Shown piece after piece: positions 1 through 7,561 of a stretch of 64,000 nucleotides of DNA. Under the pieces are notes generated by a model, which ran no database searches, was not told the origin of the DNA, and worked only from the letters and a program-made list of their open reading frames with translations. A program made the position numbers and the translations under genes. Each line of letters opens with the position of its first letter. The first letter of the stretch is position 1. This stretch comes from Pseudacidovorax sp. RU35E (GTDB lineage: Bacteria; Pseudomonadota; Gammaproteobacteria; Burkholderiales; Burkholderiaceae_C), in the NCBI RefSeq assembly GCF_900156165.1, contig NZ_FTMY01000003.1, positions 124,001-188,000 on the forward strand, given 5' to 3'.

Positions 1-771
1 ACTCGCGGGTGGCATCTTGCGGACCAGCTCTTCCGCGAACGCCACATAAGCCTGGCTGCCGCGCGCCCCGGCGTCGAACACCACGCCGGGGAGCCCATAG
101 CTGGGTGCCTCGGCAAGGCGCACGTTCCGGGGGATCACGGTGTCGAACACCTTGTCGCCGAAGTGCGCCTTCAGCTGATCACTCACCTGCTGCTGCAGCG
201 TGATGCGCGGATCGAACATCACCCGCAGCAGGCCGATGATCTGCAGGTTCTTGTTGAGGTTGGCGTGCACCTGCTTGATGGTGTTGACCAGATCGGTCAG
301 GCCTTCGAGCGCGAAGTACTCGCACTGCATGGGCACGATCACGCCATGGGCGGCACACAGGCCGTTGAGCGTCAGCAGGCTGAGCGAGGGCGGACAGTCG
401 ATGAGCACGAAGTCGTACTCAGCGCCCACCGCGGCCAGCGCGGTGCGCAAGCGCTTCTCGCGGCGGTCCAGGGCGACCATCTCCACCTCGGCGCCCGCCA
501 GCTCGCGATTGGCGGGCAGCACGTCGTAGCCGCAGGCCTCCACCGACACGCGGGCCTCGGCCACCGAGGCGGACTCGAGCAGCACGTCGTAGACGGTGTA
601 TTCGGCGCTGCGCTTGTCGATGCCCGAGCCCATGGTCGCGTTGCCCTGCGGATCGAGGTCGATCATCAGCACGCGTTGACCCACCTTCGCCAGGCCGGCG
701 GCGAGGTTGACGGTGGTGGTGGTCTTGCCCACCCCACCTTTCTGGTTGGCGATGCAGAAGATGCGGGCCAT
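1..771 (-). CDS. parA: Chromosome partition ATPase ParA (C-terminus cut by window edge)
   Basis: Walker-type ATPase that works with ParB and parS to segregate the chromosome origin. The N-terminus carries the deviant Walker A motif KGGVGKTT at residues 11-18, then DLDPQGN at about 38-44 (Walker A'), and DCPPS further on (Walker B). The 257 visible codons are almost the whole family length (about 255-265), so only the last few residues lie outside the window. The ATG at 771 gives the expected start just before the P-loop. Downstream parB is expected beyond the left edge. The gene lies in the conserved mnmG-rsmG-(lysE)-parA order and close to two parS sites, which supports the chromosomal (Soj) rather than the plasmid type. 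Confidence 0.95.
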   Translation of the reverse strand, partial: MARIFCIANQKGGVGKTTTTVNLAAGLAKVGQRVLMIDLDPQGNATMGSGIDKRSAEYTVYDVLLESASVAEARVSVEACGYDVLPANRELAGAEVEMVALDRREKRLRTALAAVGAEYDFVLIDCPPSLSLLTLNGLCAAHGVIVPMQCEYFALEGLTDLVNTIKQVHANLNKNLQIIGLLRVMFDPRITLQQQVSDQLKAHFGDKVFDTVIPRNVRLAEAPSYGLPGVVFDAGARGSQAYVAFAEELVRKMPPAS

Positions 772-813
772 GTCGCTTGGATTCCTGATGTCGACGGTCG
801 GGACCGTGAAGCT

Positions 814-1428
814 TTATTGGCTCAATGCGAGCTTGACGCCGAAGGCCAACAGCAGACCACCTGCCGTCTTTTCCAGCAGACTCGACAGGCGCCGGTTGGC
901 ACGCAGCTTTTCGGCGAGATGGCGGGTGAGCAGAACGGCAACCAGCCCGTAGCCGAAGGTGAGCACCGCAATCGTCAGCGACATTGCGGCGAATGTCAGC
1001 AGGCCCCGGTGGTGGACGGGGTCGATAAAAAGCGGAAAGAAGGCCATGTAGAACACGATGGCCTTGGGGTTCAGCAAGGTGATGGCCAGCGACTGGCGGA
1101 GGTACTGACCGGGCCGGATATCGATCACCGGCTTGGCACCGGGGCGGGCGCGCAGCATGCGAAATCCCATCCAGGCGAGGTAGCCGGCCCCCAGCCATTG
1201 CACTGCGTGGAAGGCGGCCGGGTAGGCTGCCAGCAGCGCCGCCACGCCCGCCACGGCGGACCACATCAACACCTGGTCGCCCAGGATCACGCCCAAGGTC
1301 GCCGCCAACCCCCCTGCCATTCCGCCTTTGGCCGTCGAACTCACCAACGCGAGGTTCCCCGGGCCCGGAATGGCCAGGAAAACGAGGATGGCGACGACGA
1401 AAGCGCCGTAGTCGGAAATGCCGAACAT
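814..1428 (-). CDS. LysE/RhtB family amino-acid exporter
   Basis: Inner-membrane exporter of 204 aa, the usual size of the LysE/RhtB family. The N-terminal segment has the family signature (hydrophobic helix then PGPGN at about residues 21-25). About six hydrophobic stretches follow, with the family motif GxxxGD near residues 45-50. The substrate cannot be told from sequence; the family exports lysine, homoserine, threonine or other small amino acids. It lies between rsmG and parA in the same direction, an insertion into an otherwise conserved partition gene order. No clear Shine-Dalgarno precedes the ATG. Confidence 0.88.
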   Translation of the reverse strand: MFGISDYGAFVVAILVFLAIPGPGNLALVSSTAKGGMAGGLAATLGVILGDQVLMWSAVAGVAALLAAYPAAFHAVQWLGAGYLAWMGFRMLRARPGAKPVIDIRPGQYLRQSLAITLLNPKAIVFYMAFFPLFIDPVHHRGLLTFAAMSLTIAVLTFGYGLVAVLLTRHLAEKLRANRRLSSLLEKTAGGLLLAFGVKLALSQ

Positions 1429-1522
1429 GGGAGTGAACTGCGGATGGGTGGGCGTGAGGGAGCGGCGAGTCTACGCGAGCAGGGCCTATAAGCAGCCGTT
1501 TCGACAGCGGCCTGTGCGCCGG

Positions 1523-2176
1523 TCAGCCTTCTTTTTTGCGCATCCAGACGATGCAGCGCTCAGCATCGAGGCCTGGAACCGAAAGTTGTTCCACGTGAAA
1601 CACGTCAACCGATGCGCGGAGTTGTTCTACCTCTTGGTCTGGGCGCTTTCCCTTCATCGCCATCCAGACGCCCTGAGGCGCGAGAAGCTGAGCCGAACCT
1701 TGCACGAAATCGACCAACGAAGCAAAGGCGCGCGACGTGATCACGTCATAACTCCCTTCCAGTGTCTCCACGCGAGCGTGGAGACCGCGAAGTCGGGGCA
1801 GCTGCAACGCACCCGCCATCTGCTGTACAAAGGCCATCTTCTTGGCGACGGCGTCCAGGCAATCCACATCCAGGTCGGGCCTGCAGATGGCGATCACCAC
1901 GCCGGGCAGGCCAGCGCCTGAGCCCACATCCAGCAGGCGCCCTGCTCGTGACTGCTGACGCACCAACGCCGGAACCGCGGCAAGACTGTCCAGCAGGTGA
2001 TGGGTAATGACCAAGGCCGGATCGCGCAGCGCCGTGAGGTTGTAGACCTTGTTCCACTTGAGGATGGCACTGCCGTAGTCCATCAATTGGCTGATCTGGA
2101 CGTCGGACAGGTCCAGTCCCAGTGACCGGGCGCCCTCCTCCAGCTGCTCGCGCTGCGCTTGGATGACAGCACTCAT
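1523..2176 (-). CDS. rsmG: 16S rRNA (guanine-527 N7) methyltransferase RsmG (GidB)
   Basis: SAM-dependent methyltransferase that makes m7G527 in 16S rRNA; loss in other bacteria gives low-level streptomycin resistance. The 217-aa protein has the RsmG-typical WNKVYNLT at about residues 41-48 and the SAM-binding motif [11 protein letters not shown] at about 82-92. Its start overlaps the mnmG stop by 4 nt (ATGA), so the two are translationally coupled, as is common for gidAB. An imperfect parS site (1587-1602) is embedded in the 3' half of the gene. Confidence 0.97.
   Translation of the reverse strand: MSAVIQAQREQLEEGARSLGLDLSDVQISQLMDYGSAILKWNKVYNLTALRDPALVITHHLLDSLAAVPALVRQQSRAGRLLDVGSGAGLPGVVIAICRPDLDVDCLDAVAKKMAFVQQMAGALQLPRLRGLHARVETLEGSYDVITSRAFASLVDFVQGSAQLLAPQGVWMAMKGKRPDQEVEQLRASVDVFHVEQLSVPGLDAERCIVWMRKKEG
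1587..1602. other. Imperfect parS centromere site inside rsmG
   Basis: The 16-mer TGTTCCACGTGAAACA differs at one position from the consensus ParB-binding parS sequence TGTTTCACGTGAAACA. It lies within the rsmG coding region, about 0.8 kb from the parA start and about 1.1 kb from a perfect copy in mnmG. Binding by ParB is inferred from the consensus and the location. Confidence 0.75.
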
Positions 2177-4119
2177 GCGGCCACCGGTTCCGCGTCCTTC
2201 TGCTGGAAGGCCTTGTAGCCGCCTTTTCGCAGATGGATCATCAACAAGGAAATCGCCGCAGGCGTGATGCCGGAGATGCGCGATGCCTGCCCCAGCGTCT
2301 CCGGACGGTGCTTGCTGAGCTTTTGCCGCACCTCGATGCTCAGCGCCTGGACCTGCATGTAATCCAGGTCGTCGGGCAAGCGCAGGCTCTCGAAGTGCGC
2401 CGCGCGCTGCACTTCTTCATGCTGCTTTTCGATGTAGCCCGCGTACTTGGCCGCAATTTCCACCTGCTCCACCTCCTCCGGCGCCAGCGGCTGCAAGGGA
2501 CGGTACTTGCCGCCGTCCAGCGACAACAGGCTGTCGTAACTGATGTTCGGCCGGCGCAGAAGATCACCCAGGTTGTATTCGTGCTCGATGGCCTTGCCCA
2601 GCACCCGCTCGGACTCGCTGGCGGGCAGGTTGCGTGGATTCACCCAGGTCGATTTGAGCCGCTCTGTTTCACGTGAAACAGCATCGCGCTTTCGGCAGAA
2701 GGCGTCCCATTGCGCATCGCCGACCAGCCCAAGCTGCCGCCCGGCCTCGGTCAGGCGCATGTCTGCGTTGTCCTCACGCAGTTGGAGCCTGAACTCGGCC
2801 CGGCTGGTGAACATGCGGTAAGGCTCGGTCACGCCCTTGGTGATCAGGTCGTCGACCAGCACACCTAGGTAGGCTTCGTCCCGACGCGGCACCCAGGCTT
2901 CCTTCTCCTGGCACAGCAGCGCGGCGTTCAGGCCGGCGAACAGGCCCTGCGCCGCGGCCTCCTCGTAGCCCGTGGTGCCGTTGATCTGTCCCGCGAAAAA
3001 AAGACCCTGGATCGCTCGCGTCTCGAAACTGCTCTTCAAACCGCGCGGGTCGAAGTAGTCGTACTCGATGGCATAGCCCGGTCGGAGGATGTGCGCGTTC
3101 TCCAGGCCCGGCATGCTGCGCACCATGGCCAGCTGGATGTCGAAAGGCAGGCTGGTGGAGATGCCGTTGGGGTAGTACTCGTGCGTGGTCAGCCCTTCCG
3201 GCTCCAGGAAGATCTGATGGCTGTCCTTGTCCGCAAAGCGGTTGATCTTGTCTTCCACACTCGGGCAGTAGCGTGGGCCCACCCCGTCGATGCGGCCGGT
3301 GAACATGGGGGAGCGGTCGAAGCCCGAGCGGATGATGTCGTGCGTCTGCGCATTGGTGTGCGTGATCCAGCACGGCATCTGCTGCGGGTGCATGTCGGCC
3401 CGGCCCATGAAGCTAAATACCGGCATGGACGGGCTACCGCCACCCGGCATGCCGTCGCCAGGTTGCTCCGTGCATTTGGAGAAATCGATGGTGCGTCCAT
3501 CGATGCGCGGCGGTGTGCCGGTCTTCAGGCGCCCCTGGGGCAGCTTGAGCTCCTTGAGCCGTGCCGACAGGCTGACGGCGGGCGGGTCCCCTGCCCGACC
3601 GGCCTGGTAATTGTCCAGGCCGACGTGGATGCGGCCATCCAGGAAGGTGCCAGCCGTCAGCACCACTGCCCGCGCGCGGAAGGCGATGCCCACCTGCGTG
3701 ACGGCGCCGACCACCCGGTCGCCCTCCAGCAGCAGGTCGTCCACGGCCTGCTGGAACAGCGTGAGATTGGGCTGGTTCTCCAGTCGGTGGCGAATGGCCG
3801 CCTTGTAGAGGATGCGGTCCGCCTGGGCACGGGTGGCACGCACGGCCGGGCCCTTGCTGGAATTGAGGATTCGGAACTGGATGCCCGCCTCGTCCGTGGC
3901 GAGGGCCATGGCGCCGCCGAGGGCGTCCACTTCCTTGACCAGATGGCCCTTGCCGATGCCGCCGATGGACGGATTGCAGCTCATCTGGCCGAGGGTTTCG
4001 ATGTTGTGCGTGAGCAGCAGCGTGCGGCAGCCCATGCGGGCCGCGGCCAGCGCCGCCTCGGTACCGGCATGGCCGCCACCGACGACGATCACGTCGAAGG
4101 AATCGGGATGGATGTACAT
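2173..4119 (-). CDS. mnmG: tRNA uridine-5-carboxymethylaminomethyl modification enzyme MnmG (GidA)
   Basis: FAD-dependent subunit that, with MnmE, modifies the wobble uridine U34 of several tRNAs. The chosen ATG at 4119 gives 648 aa, matching the family (about 630-650). The dinucleotide-binding motif GGGHAG falls at residues 14-19. Other family signatures include the CNPSIGG motif and [20 protein letters not shown] central region. An upstream in-frame extension to 4347 would run through the neighbouring toxin gene and is not credible. The gene overlaps rsmG by 4 nt and carries a perfect parS site at 2665-2680. Its orientation, away from the candidate origin at 10.9-11.8 kb, is what is usual for leading-strand gidA. 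Confidence 0.97.
   Translation of the reverse strand: MYIHPDSFDVIVVGGGHAGTEAALAAARMGCRTLLLTHNIETLGQMSCNPSIGGIGKGHLVKEVDALGGAMALATDEAGIQFRILNSSKGPAVRATRAQADRILYKAAIRHRLENQPNLTLFQQAVDDLLLEGDRVVGAVTQVGIAFRARAVVLTAGTFLDGRIHVGLDNYQAGRAGDPPAVSLSARLKELKLPQGRLKTGTPPRIDGRTIDFSKCTEQPGDGMPGGGSPSMPVFSFMGRADMHPQQMPCWITHTNAQTHDIIRSGFDRSPMFTGRIDGVGPRYCPSVEDKINRFADKDSHQIFLEPEGLTTHEYYPNGISTSLPFDIQLAMVRSMPGLENAHILRPGYAIEYDYFDPRGLKSSFETRAIQGLFFAGQINGTTGYEEAAAQGLFAGLNAALLCQEKEAWVPRRDEAYLGVLVDDLITKGVTEPYRMFTSRAEFRLQLREDNADMRLTEAGRQLGLVGDAQWDAFCRKRDAVSRETERLKSTWVNPRNLPASESERVLGKAIEHEYNLGDLLRRPNISYDSLLSLDGGKYRPLQPLAPEEVEQVEIAAKYAGYIEKQHEEVQRAAHFESLRLPDDLDYMQVQALSIEVRQKLSKHRPETLGQASRISGITPAAISLLMIHLRKGGYKAFQQKDAEPVAA
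2665..2680. other. parS: Perfect parS centromere site inside mnmG
   Basis: The sequence TGTTTCACGTGAAACA is an exact match to the widely conserved 16-bp palindromic ParB-binding site. It is inside the mnmG reading frame (encoding part of the C-terminal third) and is about 1.9 kb from parA. parS sites cluster near the replication origin in most bacteria, so this is evidence that the window lies in the origin domain. Confidence 0.93.
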
Positions 4120-4154
4120 GATGGGGTGTCTCGGAAAGAAGATGTCGAAGGCGC

Positions 4155-4574
4155 TCAGGCCTGGATCAATTCGGTGCGCAAGCCGACGGCTGCCGCTGCG
4201 GCCGCCTGGCGCCGGTCGGCCGTCACGAAGAGGTCGACGCCCGCCGCCTGCGCCGTGCCGATGGGCAGTGCATCGAAGGCATGGAGCCGAGTCGCCTCCA
4301 TGGCCGCCATGGCCAGCGCCTCGACGCGCCGATCCATGGCCATGCACTCGAGCTCGGCAAAGTCTTCATGGATGACCGCCATGATGCGGCGATAGTCCTC
4401 GTCGGCAAGCACGCCCTCGTGGCGTTGCCGGTTGAGGGCACTGGCGATCTCGGCCTTGCAGTGCGCAGCCACCACCACTTCAGACGCCTTGGCACTCAGG
4501 GCAAGAAGCTGCTCCCGACCGGGTTCGGCGATGTAACGCTTGGCCAGCGCCGAAGCATCGAACAGCACGCGCAT
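4155..4574 (-). CDS. PIN-domain toxin ribonuclease, VapC type
   Basis: Putative toxin of a type II toxin-antitoxin pair: a Mg-dependent RNase of the PIN fold. The 139-aa protein has the expected acidic residues D6 (in LFDASAL), E42, D101 and D120, in the usual spacing. It starts 3 nt after the stop codon of the Phd-like antitoxin gene, so the pair is one operon with antitoxin first. The RNA target cannot be read from sequence. The gene ends 36 bp before the mnmG start on the same strand, so read-through into mnmG is possible. Confidence 0.87.
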   Translation of the reverse strand: MRVLFDASALAKRYIAEPGREQLLALSAKASEVVVAAHCKAEIASALNRQRHEGVLADEDYRRIMAVIHEDFAELECMAMDRRVEALAMAAMEATRLHAFDALPIGTAQAAGVDLFVTADRRQAAAAAAVGLRTELIQA

Positions 4575-4577
4575 GGG

Positions 4578-4829
4578 TCAAGCGCCTCGCTCGCGCTCGT
4601 CGATGATGAGCTGGGCGCCTGTACGACCGTCAGGGTGCACCAGATACAGCGGCTCGATGGGCTGCTTCCAGCGCGGGACACGGGCGACCGGCTCGGAGGC
4701 CTCGCCCACCGGCACCAGGTCGGCCACAGGTCGGCCGTGCCGCAGGATGCGCACGCGCTCGCCCCGCTCGACCAGATCGAGCATGGCCGACGCGTTGGCG
4801 CGGAATTCACTCAGAGGAAGGGTGTGCAT
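4578..4829 (-). CDS. Phd/YefM-family antitoxin
   Basis: Small DNA-binding antitoxin of 83 aa that should neutralise the downstream PIN toxin and repress its own promoter. The N-terminus (LSEFRANASAMLDLVERGE) matches the Phd/YefM DNA-binding fold, followed by the RILRHGRPVADLVP strand-rich segment; the C-terminal part would bind the toxin. The ATG lies only 1 bp from a perfect inverted repeat (4831-4858), with no Shine-Dalgarno between them, which suggests a leaderless or nearly leaderless mRNA. A Phd-VapC pairing rather than VapB-VapC is inferred from the two folds. Confidence 0.87.
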   Translation of the reverse strand: MHTLPLSEFRANASAMLDLVERGERVRILRHGRPVADLVPVGEASEPVARVPRWKQPIEPLYLVHPDGRTGAQLIIDERERGA

Positions 4830-4830
4830 G

Positions 4831-4858
4831 AATGTACAAATTCGGCGTTTTGTACATT
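4831..4858 (-). promoter_or_regulatory. Palindromic operator of the toxin-antitoxin operon
   Basis: A perfect 10-bp inverted repeat (AATGTACAAA at 4831-4840, TTTGTACATT at 4849-4858) with an 8-bp spacer sits immediately upstream of the antitoxin ATG. It is the natural candidate for the autoregulatory binding site of the Phd-like antitoxin or the antitoxin-toxin complex. The AT-rich arms may also contain the -10 element. Function is inferred from symmetry and position. Confidence 0.72.
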
Positions 4859-4920
4859 CTAGAAAATTGATCGATCACCGCGCATATCCGGGACAAGTCT
4901 GCGGCCCTTGCGCTACAAAT

Positions 4921-4949
4921 AAAAGAGCGCCTCGAAGGGCGCTCTTTTT
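4921..4949. terminator. Bidirectional intrinsic terminator
   Basis: Perfect 11-bp stem (AAAAGAGCGCC at 4921-4931, GGCGCTCTTTT at 4938-4948) with a 6-nt loop. The stem ends in A and T runs, so each strand has a 3' U-tract. It separates the toxin-antitoxin operon from the small-protein genes to its right, ending transcription of the latter, which run leftwards. Confidence 0.85.
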
Positions 4950-4984
4950 CACATGATGCTGGCCGATTTGCGGCCGATGCGTGG

Positions 4985-5167
4985 TCAGGCCGTGGCCAGC
5001 TCCTGCATCTGGACCCGGACCGCTGCCCGTTTCCTGTGACTCACCGGCAGTTGCCAGTTTCGTTGCGTCACATCGATGATCTGACGCACCCGTTCCATCG
5101 GCGCCAGTGGCGGGCGCGGAAGCGCCTTGGCCGCGGCAATGTCACGAAGCAGTTCGAAGGTGTTCAC
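4985..5167 (-). CDS. Hypothetical 60-aa protein, coupled to the DUF1328 gene
   Basis: Small basic soluble protein that I do not recognise, reading from a GTG at 5167. The frame is open from 5167 to the stop at 4985-4987 and begins 5 bp after the stop of the upstream DUF1328 gene, so the two are likely co-transcribed. It starts VNTFELLRDIAAAKALPRPP and ends in a lysine/arginine-rich segment. No transmembrane segment or motif is visible. A terminator lies 36 bp downstream, consistent with it being the last gene of the unit. The start codon is uncertain because the frame is open further upstream without a good ribosome-binding site. Confidence 0.5.
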   Translation of the reverse strand: MNTFELLRDIAAAKALPRPPLAPMERVRQIIDVTQRNWQLPVSHRKRAAVRVQMQELATA

Positions 5168-5172
5168 GGCGA

Positions 5173-5358
5173 TCAATCCAGCACCTTCTTGGCAGCGCCG
5201 ACGCCCAGGGCGGCCAGCACCACGAACACGACCGCCACCAGCAGGAAGAGGCCGAAGAGCAGCTTGGCGATACCGGCGGCGCCGGCGGCCACGCCGCCAA
5301 AGCCCAGGGCACCTGCGACCAGGGCGATGAGCGCGAAGATGATTGCGTACTTGAGCAT
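5173..5358 (-). CDS. UPF0391/DUF1328 small membrane protein
   Basis: Sixty-one residues with two hydrophobic helices, alanine- and glycine-rich, matching the UPF0391 (DUF1328, YtjA-like) family of small inner-membrane proteins of unknown function. It starts [20 protein letters not shown], the family-typical beginning. A good ribosome-binding site (GGAG about 9 nt before the ATG at 5358) supports the start. Relatives are often stress- or stationary-phase induced, but nothing here proves that. It shares a 229-bp divergent region with the glutathione transferase gene. Confidence 0.88.
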   Translation of the reverse strand: MLKYAIIFALIALVAGALGFGGVAAGAAGIAKLLFGLFLLVAVVFVVLAALGVGAAKKVLD

Positions 5359-5587
5359 GATGAACTCCTATGTCGTCTCGTTGTGCGGCGAGTGTTCGAC
5401 TGAGCCTGCCGCGGTGCCTGAAGCGTAGTTGCGGCCTGTGCACCAAGCTGGACAGTGCCGCCCGCATGACCCCGTAGGACAAGCTCGCGCGGCGATCCAA
5501 GTACATTCGCGCTGCCGTGCAGGCCACGAGTGGACTGCTCGCCACCCTCCCGCTTCCAGACCTTTTCCAACAGAAGGAGCCCTCTCC

Positions 5588-6196
5588 ATGAAGCTGTACT
5601 ACTCCCCCGGCGCCTGCTCGCTGTCCCCGCATATCGCCTTGCGCGAAGCCGGCCTGGCCTTCGAGCCCGTACTCGCCAGCACCAAGTCGCACAAGCTGCA
5701 GGACGGCACCGACTACTACGGCATCAACCCGCTGGGCTACGTGCCGATGCTCGAACTGGACGACGGCACCCGCCTGCGCGAAGGCCCGGCGATCGTGCAG
5801 TACATCGCCGACCAGGTGCCCGCCAAGAACCTGGCACCCGCCAACGGCACGCTGCAGCGCTACCGCCTGCAGGAATGGCTGACTTTCATCGGCACGGAGA
5901 TCCACAAAGGCTTCAGCCCGCTGTTCAACCCGGCCGTGCCCGAAGACACCAAGAAGGTCTTCGCGGACAAGCTCAAGACCCGTTTCCAGTGGCTGGACAG
6001 CCAGCTGGAAGGCAAGGAGTACCTGATGGGCGAGCACTTCAGCGTCGCCGACGGCTACCTCTTCACCACGGTCAACTGGGCCAAGCCGATGAACATCGAC
6101 CTGAGCGCCTACAAGCACCTGCTTGCCTGGCATGCGCGCGTGGGCGCGCGCCCGGCCGTGCAGGAAGCGCTCAAGGCCGAGGGCCTGGCCAAGTAA
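5588..6196 (+). CDS. gstA: Glutathione S-transferase, beta class
   Basis: Cytosolic glutathione transferase of 202 aa. The N-terminal thioredoxin-like half starts MKLYYSPGACSLSPHIALRE; the cysteine and serine at residues 10 and 12 match the beta-class active site. NPLGYVP supplies the cis-proline loop and EGPAIVQY the glutathione-binding ExxAI segment. The C-terminal half is the all-helical domain. The ATG at 5588 is preceded by AGAAGGAG. A strong terminator follows at 6216-6256, so the gene appears monocistronic. Substrates are unknown; family members detoxify electrophiles. Confidence 0.94.
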   Translation: MKLYYSPGACSLSPHIALREAGLAFEPVLASTKSHKLQDGTDYYGINPLGYVPMLELDDGTRLREGPAIVQYIADQVPAKNLAPANGTLQRYRLQEWLTFIGTEIHKGFSPLFNPAVPEDTKKVFADKLKTRFQWLDSQLEGKEYLMGEHFSVADGYLFTTVNWAKPMNIDLSAYKHLLAWHARVGARPAVQEALKAEGLAK

Positions 6197-6215
6197 TCCC
6201 CGGCGCGGACCGATG

Positions 6216-6256
6216 AAAGGGCGGGCGAGGCGCGAAGGCGCAGCGCCCGCCCTTTT
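6216..6256 (+). terminator. Intrinsic terminator after the glutathione transferase gene
   Basis: Twelve-base GC-rich arms (AAAGGGCGGGCG at 6216-6227 and CGCCCGCCCTTT at 6244-6255) with a short T run. It starts 20 bp after the stop codon of the upstream gene. Confidence 0.8.
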
Positions 6257-6382
6257 CCGTGGCCGATCCGGCAGGCGCGCCTACACCGAAAACCACAACC
6301 CTGCCGTGGCGCCGGCACTGGCGGTGGCCTACGCTGCCGCCTTCGCTTTCTCACCCTCCAACTCCACCACATCCAACGCGCC

Positions 6383-7492
6383 ATGAGTTCTTCCCTCTTC
6401 GATCCCGCCCAGGCCGGCGACCTCCAGCTCGCCAATCGCATCGTGATGGCACCGCTGACGCGCAACCGCTCGCCCAACGCCATCCCGAAGCCGATCACCG
6501 CCACCTACTACGCACAGCGCGCCACCGCCGGCCTGCTGATCACCGAGGCCACCGCCATCAGCCATCAGGGCCAGGGCTATGCCGACGTGCCAGGTCTGTA
6601 CGGCACCGAGCAGCTCGACGGATGGAAGCGTGTCACGCAGGCCGTCCACGAGGCCGGCGGCAAGATCGTCACCCAGCTCTGGCACGTGGGCCGCATTTCG
6701 CATGAGAGCCTGCAGCCCGAAGGCCAGCCGCCAGTCGCGCCCTCGGCCATCGCCGCCAAGACCAAGACCTACCTGATCGACGCGCAGGGCAACGGCAGCT
6801 TCGCGCCCACCTCCACGCCCCGCGCGCTGGATCTGGAAGAGCTGCCCGGCATCGTCCACACCTTCGCGGCAGCCGCCCGCAACGCCGTGGAAACCTGCGG
6901 CTTCGACGGCGTGGAGATCCATGCCGCCAATGGCTACCTGCTGGACCAGTTCCTCAAGGACGGCGCCAACAAGCGCACCGACGACTACGGCGGCAGCATC
7001 GAGAACCGCGCACGCCTGCTGCTGGAATGCACCCGTGCCGTGGTCGACGCGGTGGGCGGCGGCAAGGTGGGCATCCGCCTGTCGCCGGTCACGCCGGCCA
7101 ACGATATCGTCGACAGCGATCCGCAGCCGCTGTTCGACCACGTCGTGCGTCAGCTGGGCCCGCTGGGTCTGGCCTATGTGCACGTGATCGAGGGCGCCAC
7201 CGGTGGCCCGCGCGAAGTCGAAGGCCGGCCCTTCGACTACGAGGCGCTGAAGAAGGCCTACCGCGAGGCCGGCGGCAAGGGCGCCTGGATGGTCAACAAC
7301 GGCTACACCCGCGAGCTGGCTGAGGAGGCGCTCAAGAAGGGCGCCGACCTGATCGCCTTCGGCCGCCCCTACATCGCCAACCCGGACCTGGTGCGTCGCC
7401 TGAAGGAGAACGCCCCGCTCAACACGCCGGACACCAAGACCTTCTACGGCGGCGGCGAGAAGGGCTACACGGACTATCCGACACTGAGCTGA
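6383..7492 (+). CDS. Old-yellow-enzyme family alkene reductase (NemA-like)
   Basis: FMN-dependent, NAD(P)H-using ene-reductase of the OYE family, 369 aa. The TIM-barrel signatures are present: N-terminal LANRIVMAPLTRNRS, HVGRISH near residue 98, the substrate-binding HAANGYLLDQFL around 181-192, RTDDYGGSIENRARL, and C-terminal DLIAFGRPYIANPDLV for the phosphate site. Closest families are N-ethylmaleimide reductase and xenobiotic reductase. It lies after a glutathione transferase on the same strand but behind a terminator, so a shared electrophile-response role is plausible only as a neighbourhood hint. The ATG at 6383 is the natural start. Confidence 0.95.
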   Translation: MSSSLFDPAQAGDLQLANRIVMAPLTRNRSPNAIPKPITATYYAQRATAGLLITEATAISHQGQGYADVPGLYGTEQLDGWKRVTQAVHEAGGKIVTQLWHVGRISHESLQPEGQPPVAPSAIAAKTKTYLIDAQGNGSFAPTSTPRALDLEELPGIVHTFAAAARNAVETCGFDGVEIHAANGYLLDQFLKDGANKRTDDYGGSIENRARLLLECTRAVVDAVGGGKVGIRLSPVTPANDIVDSDPQPLFDHVVRQLGPLGLAYVHVIEGATGGPREVEGRPFDYEALKKAYREAGGKGAWMVNNGYTRELAEEALKKGADLIAFGRPYIANPDLVRRLKENAPLNTPDTKTFYGGGEKGYTDYPTLS

Positions 7493-7534
7493 AGCGTCAG
7501 AGACTGCCGGCGTGCGCGCTGGCAGGCATGGACC

Positions 7535-7560
7535 GGAAGGGCAGCCTCGGCTGCCCTTCC
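7535..7560. terminator. Hairpin between convergent genes
   Basis: Perfect 12-bp inverted repeat (GGAAGGGCAGCC at 7535-7546, GGCTGCCCTTCC at 7549-7560) located between the reductase stop (7492) and the ATPase stop (7562). There is no long T run, so termination efficiency is uncertain, but the symmetric position suggests a shared bidirectional terminator. Confidence 0.6.
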
Positions 7561-7561
7561 G

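Noticed and set aside
4120-4347. N-terminal extension of MnmG to 4347
   Set aside because: It would run through the PIN toxin gene in another frame; the protein family starts at 4119, followed directly by the FAD motif.
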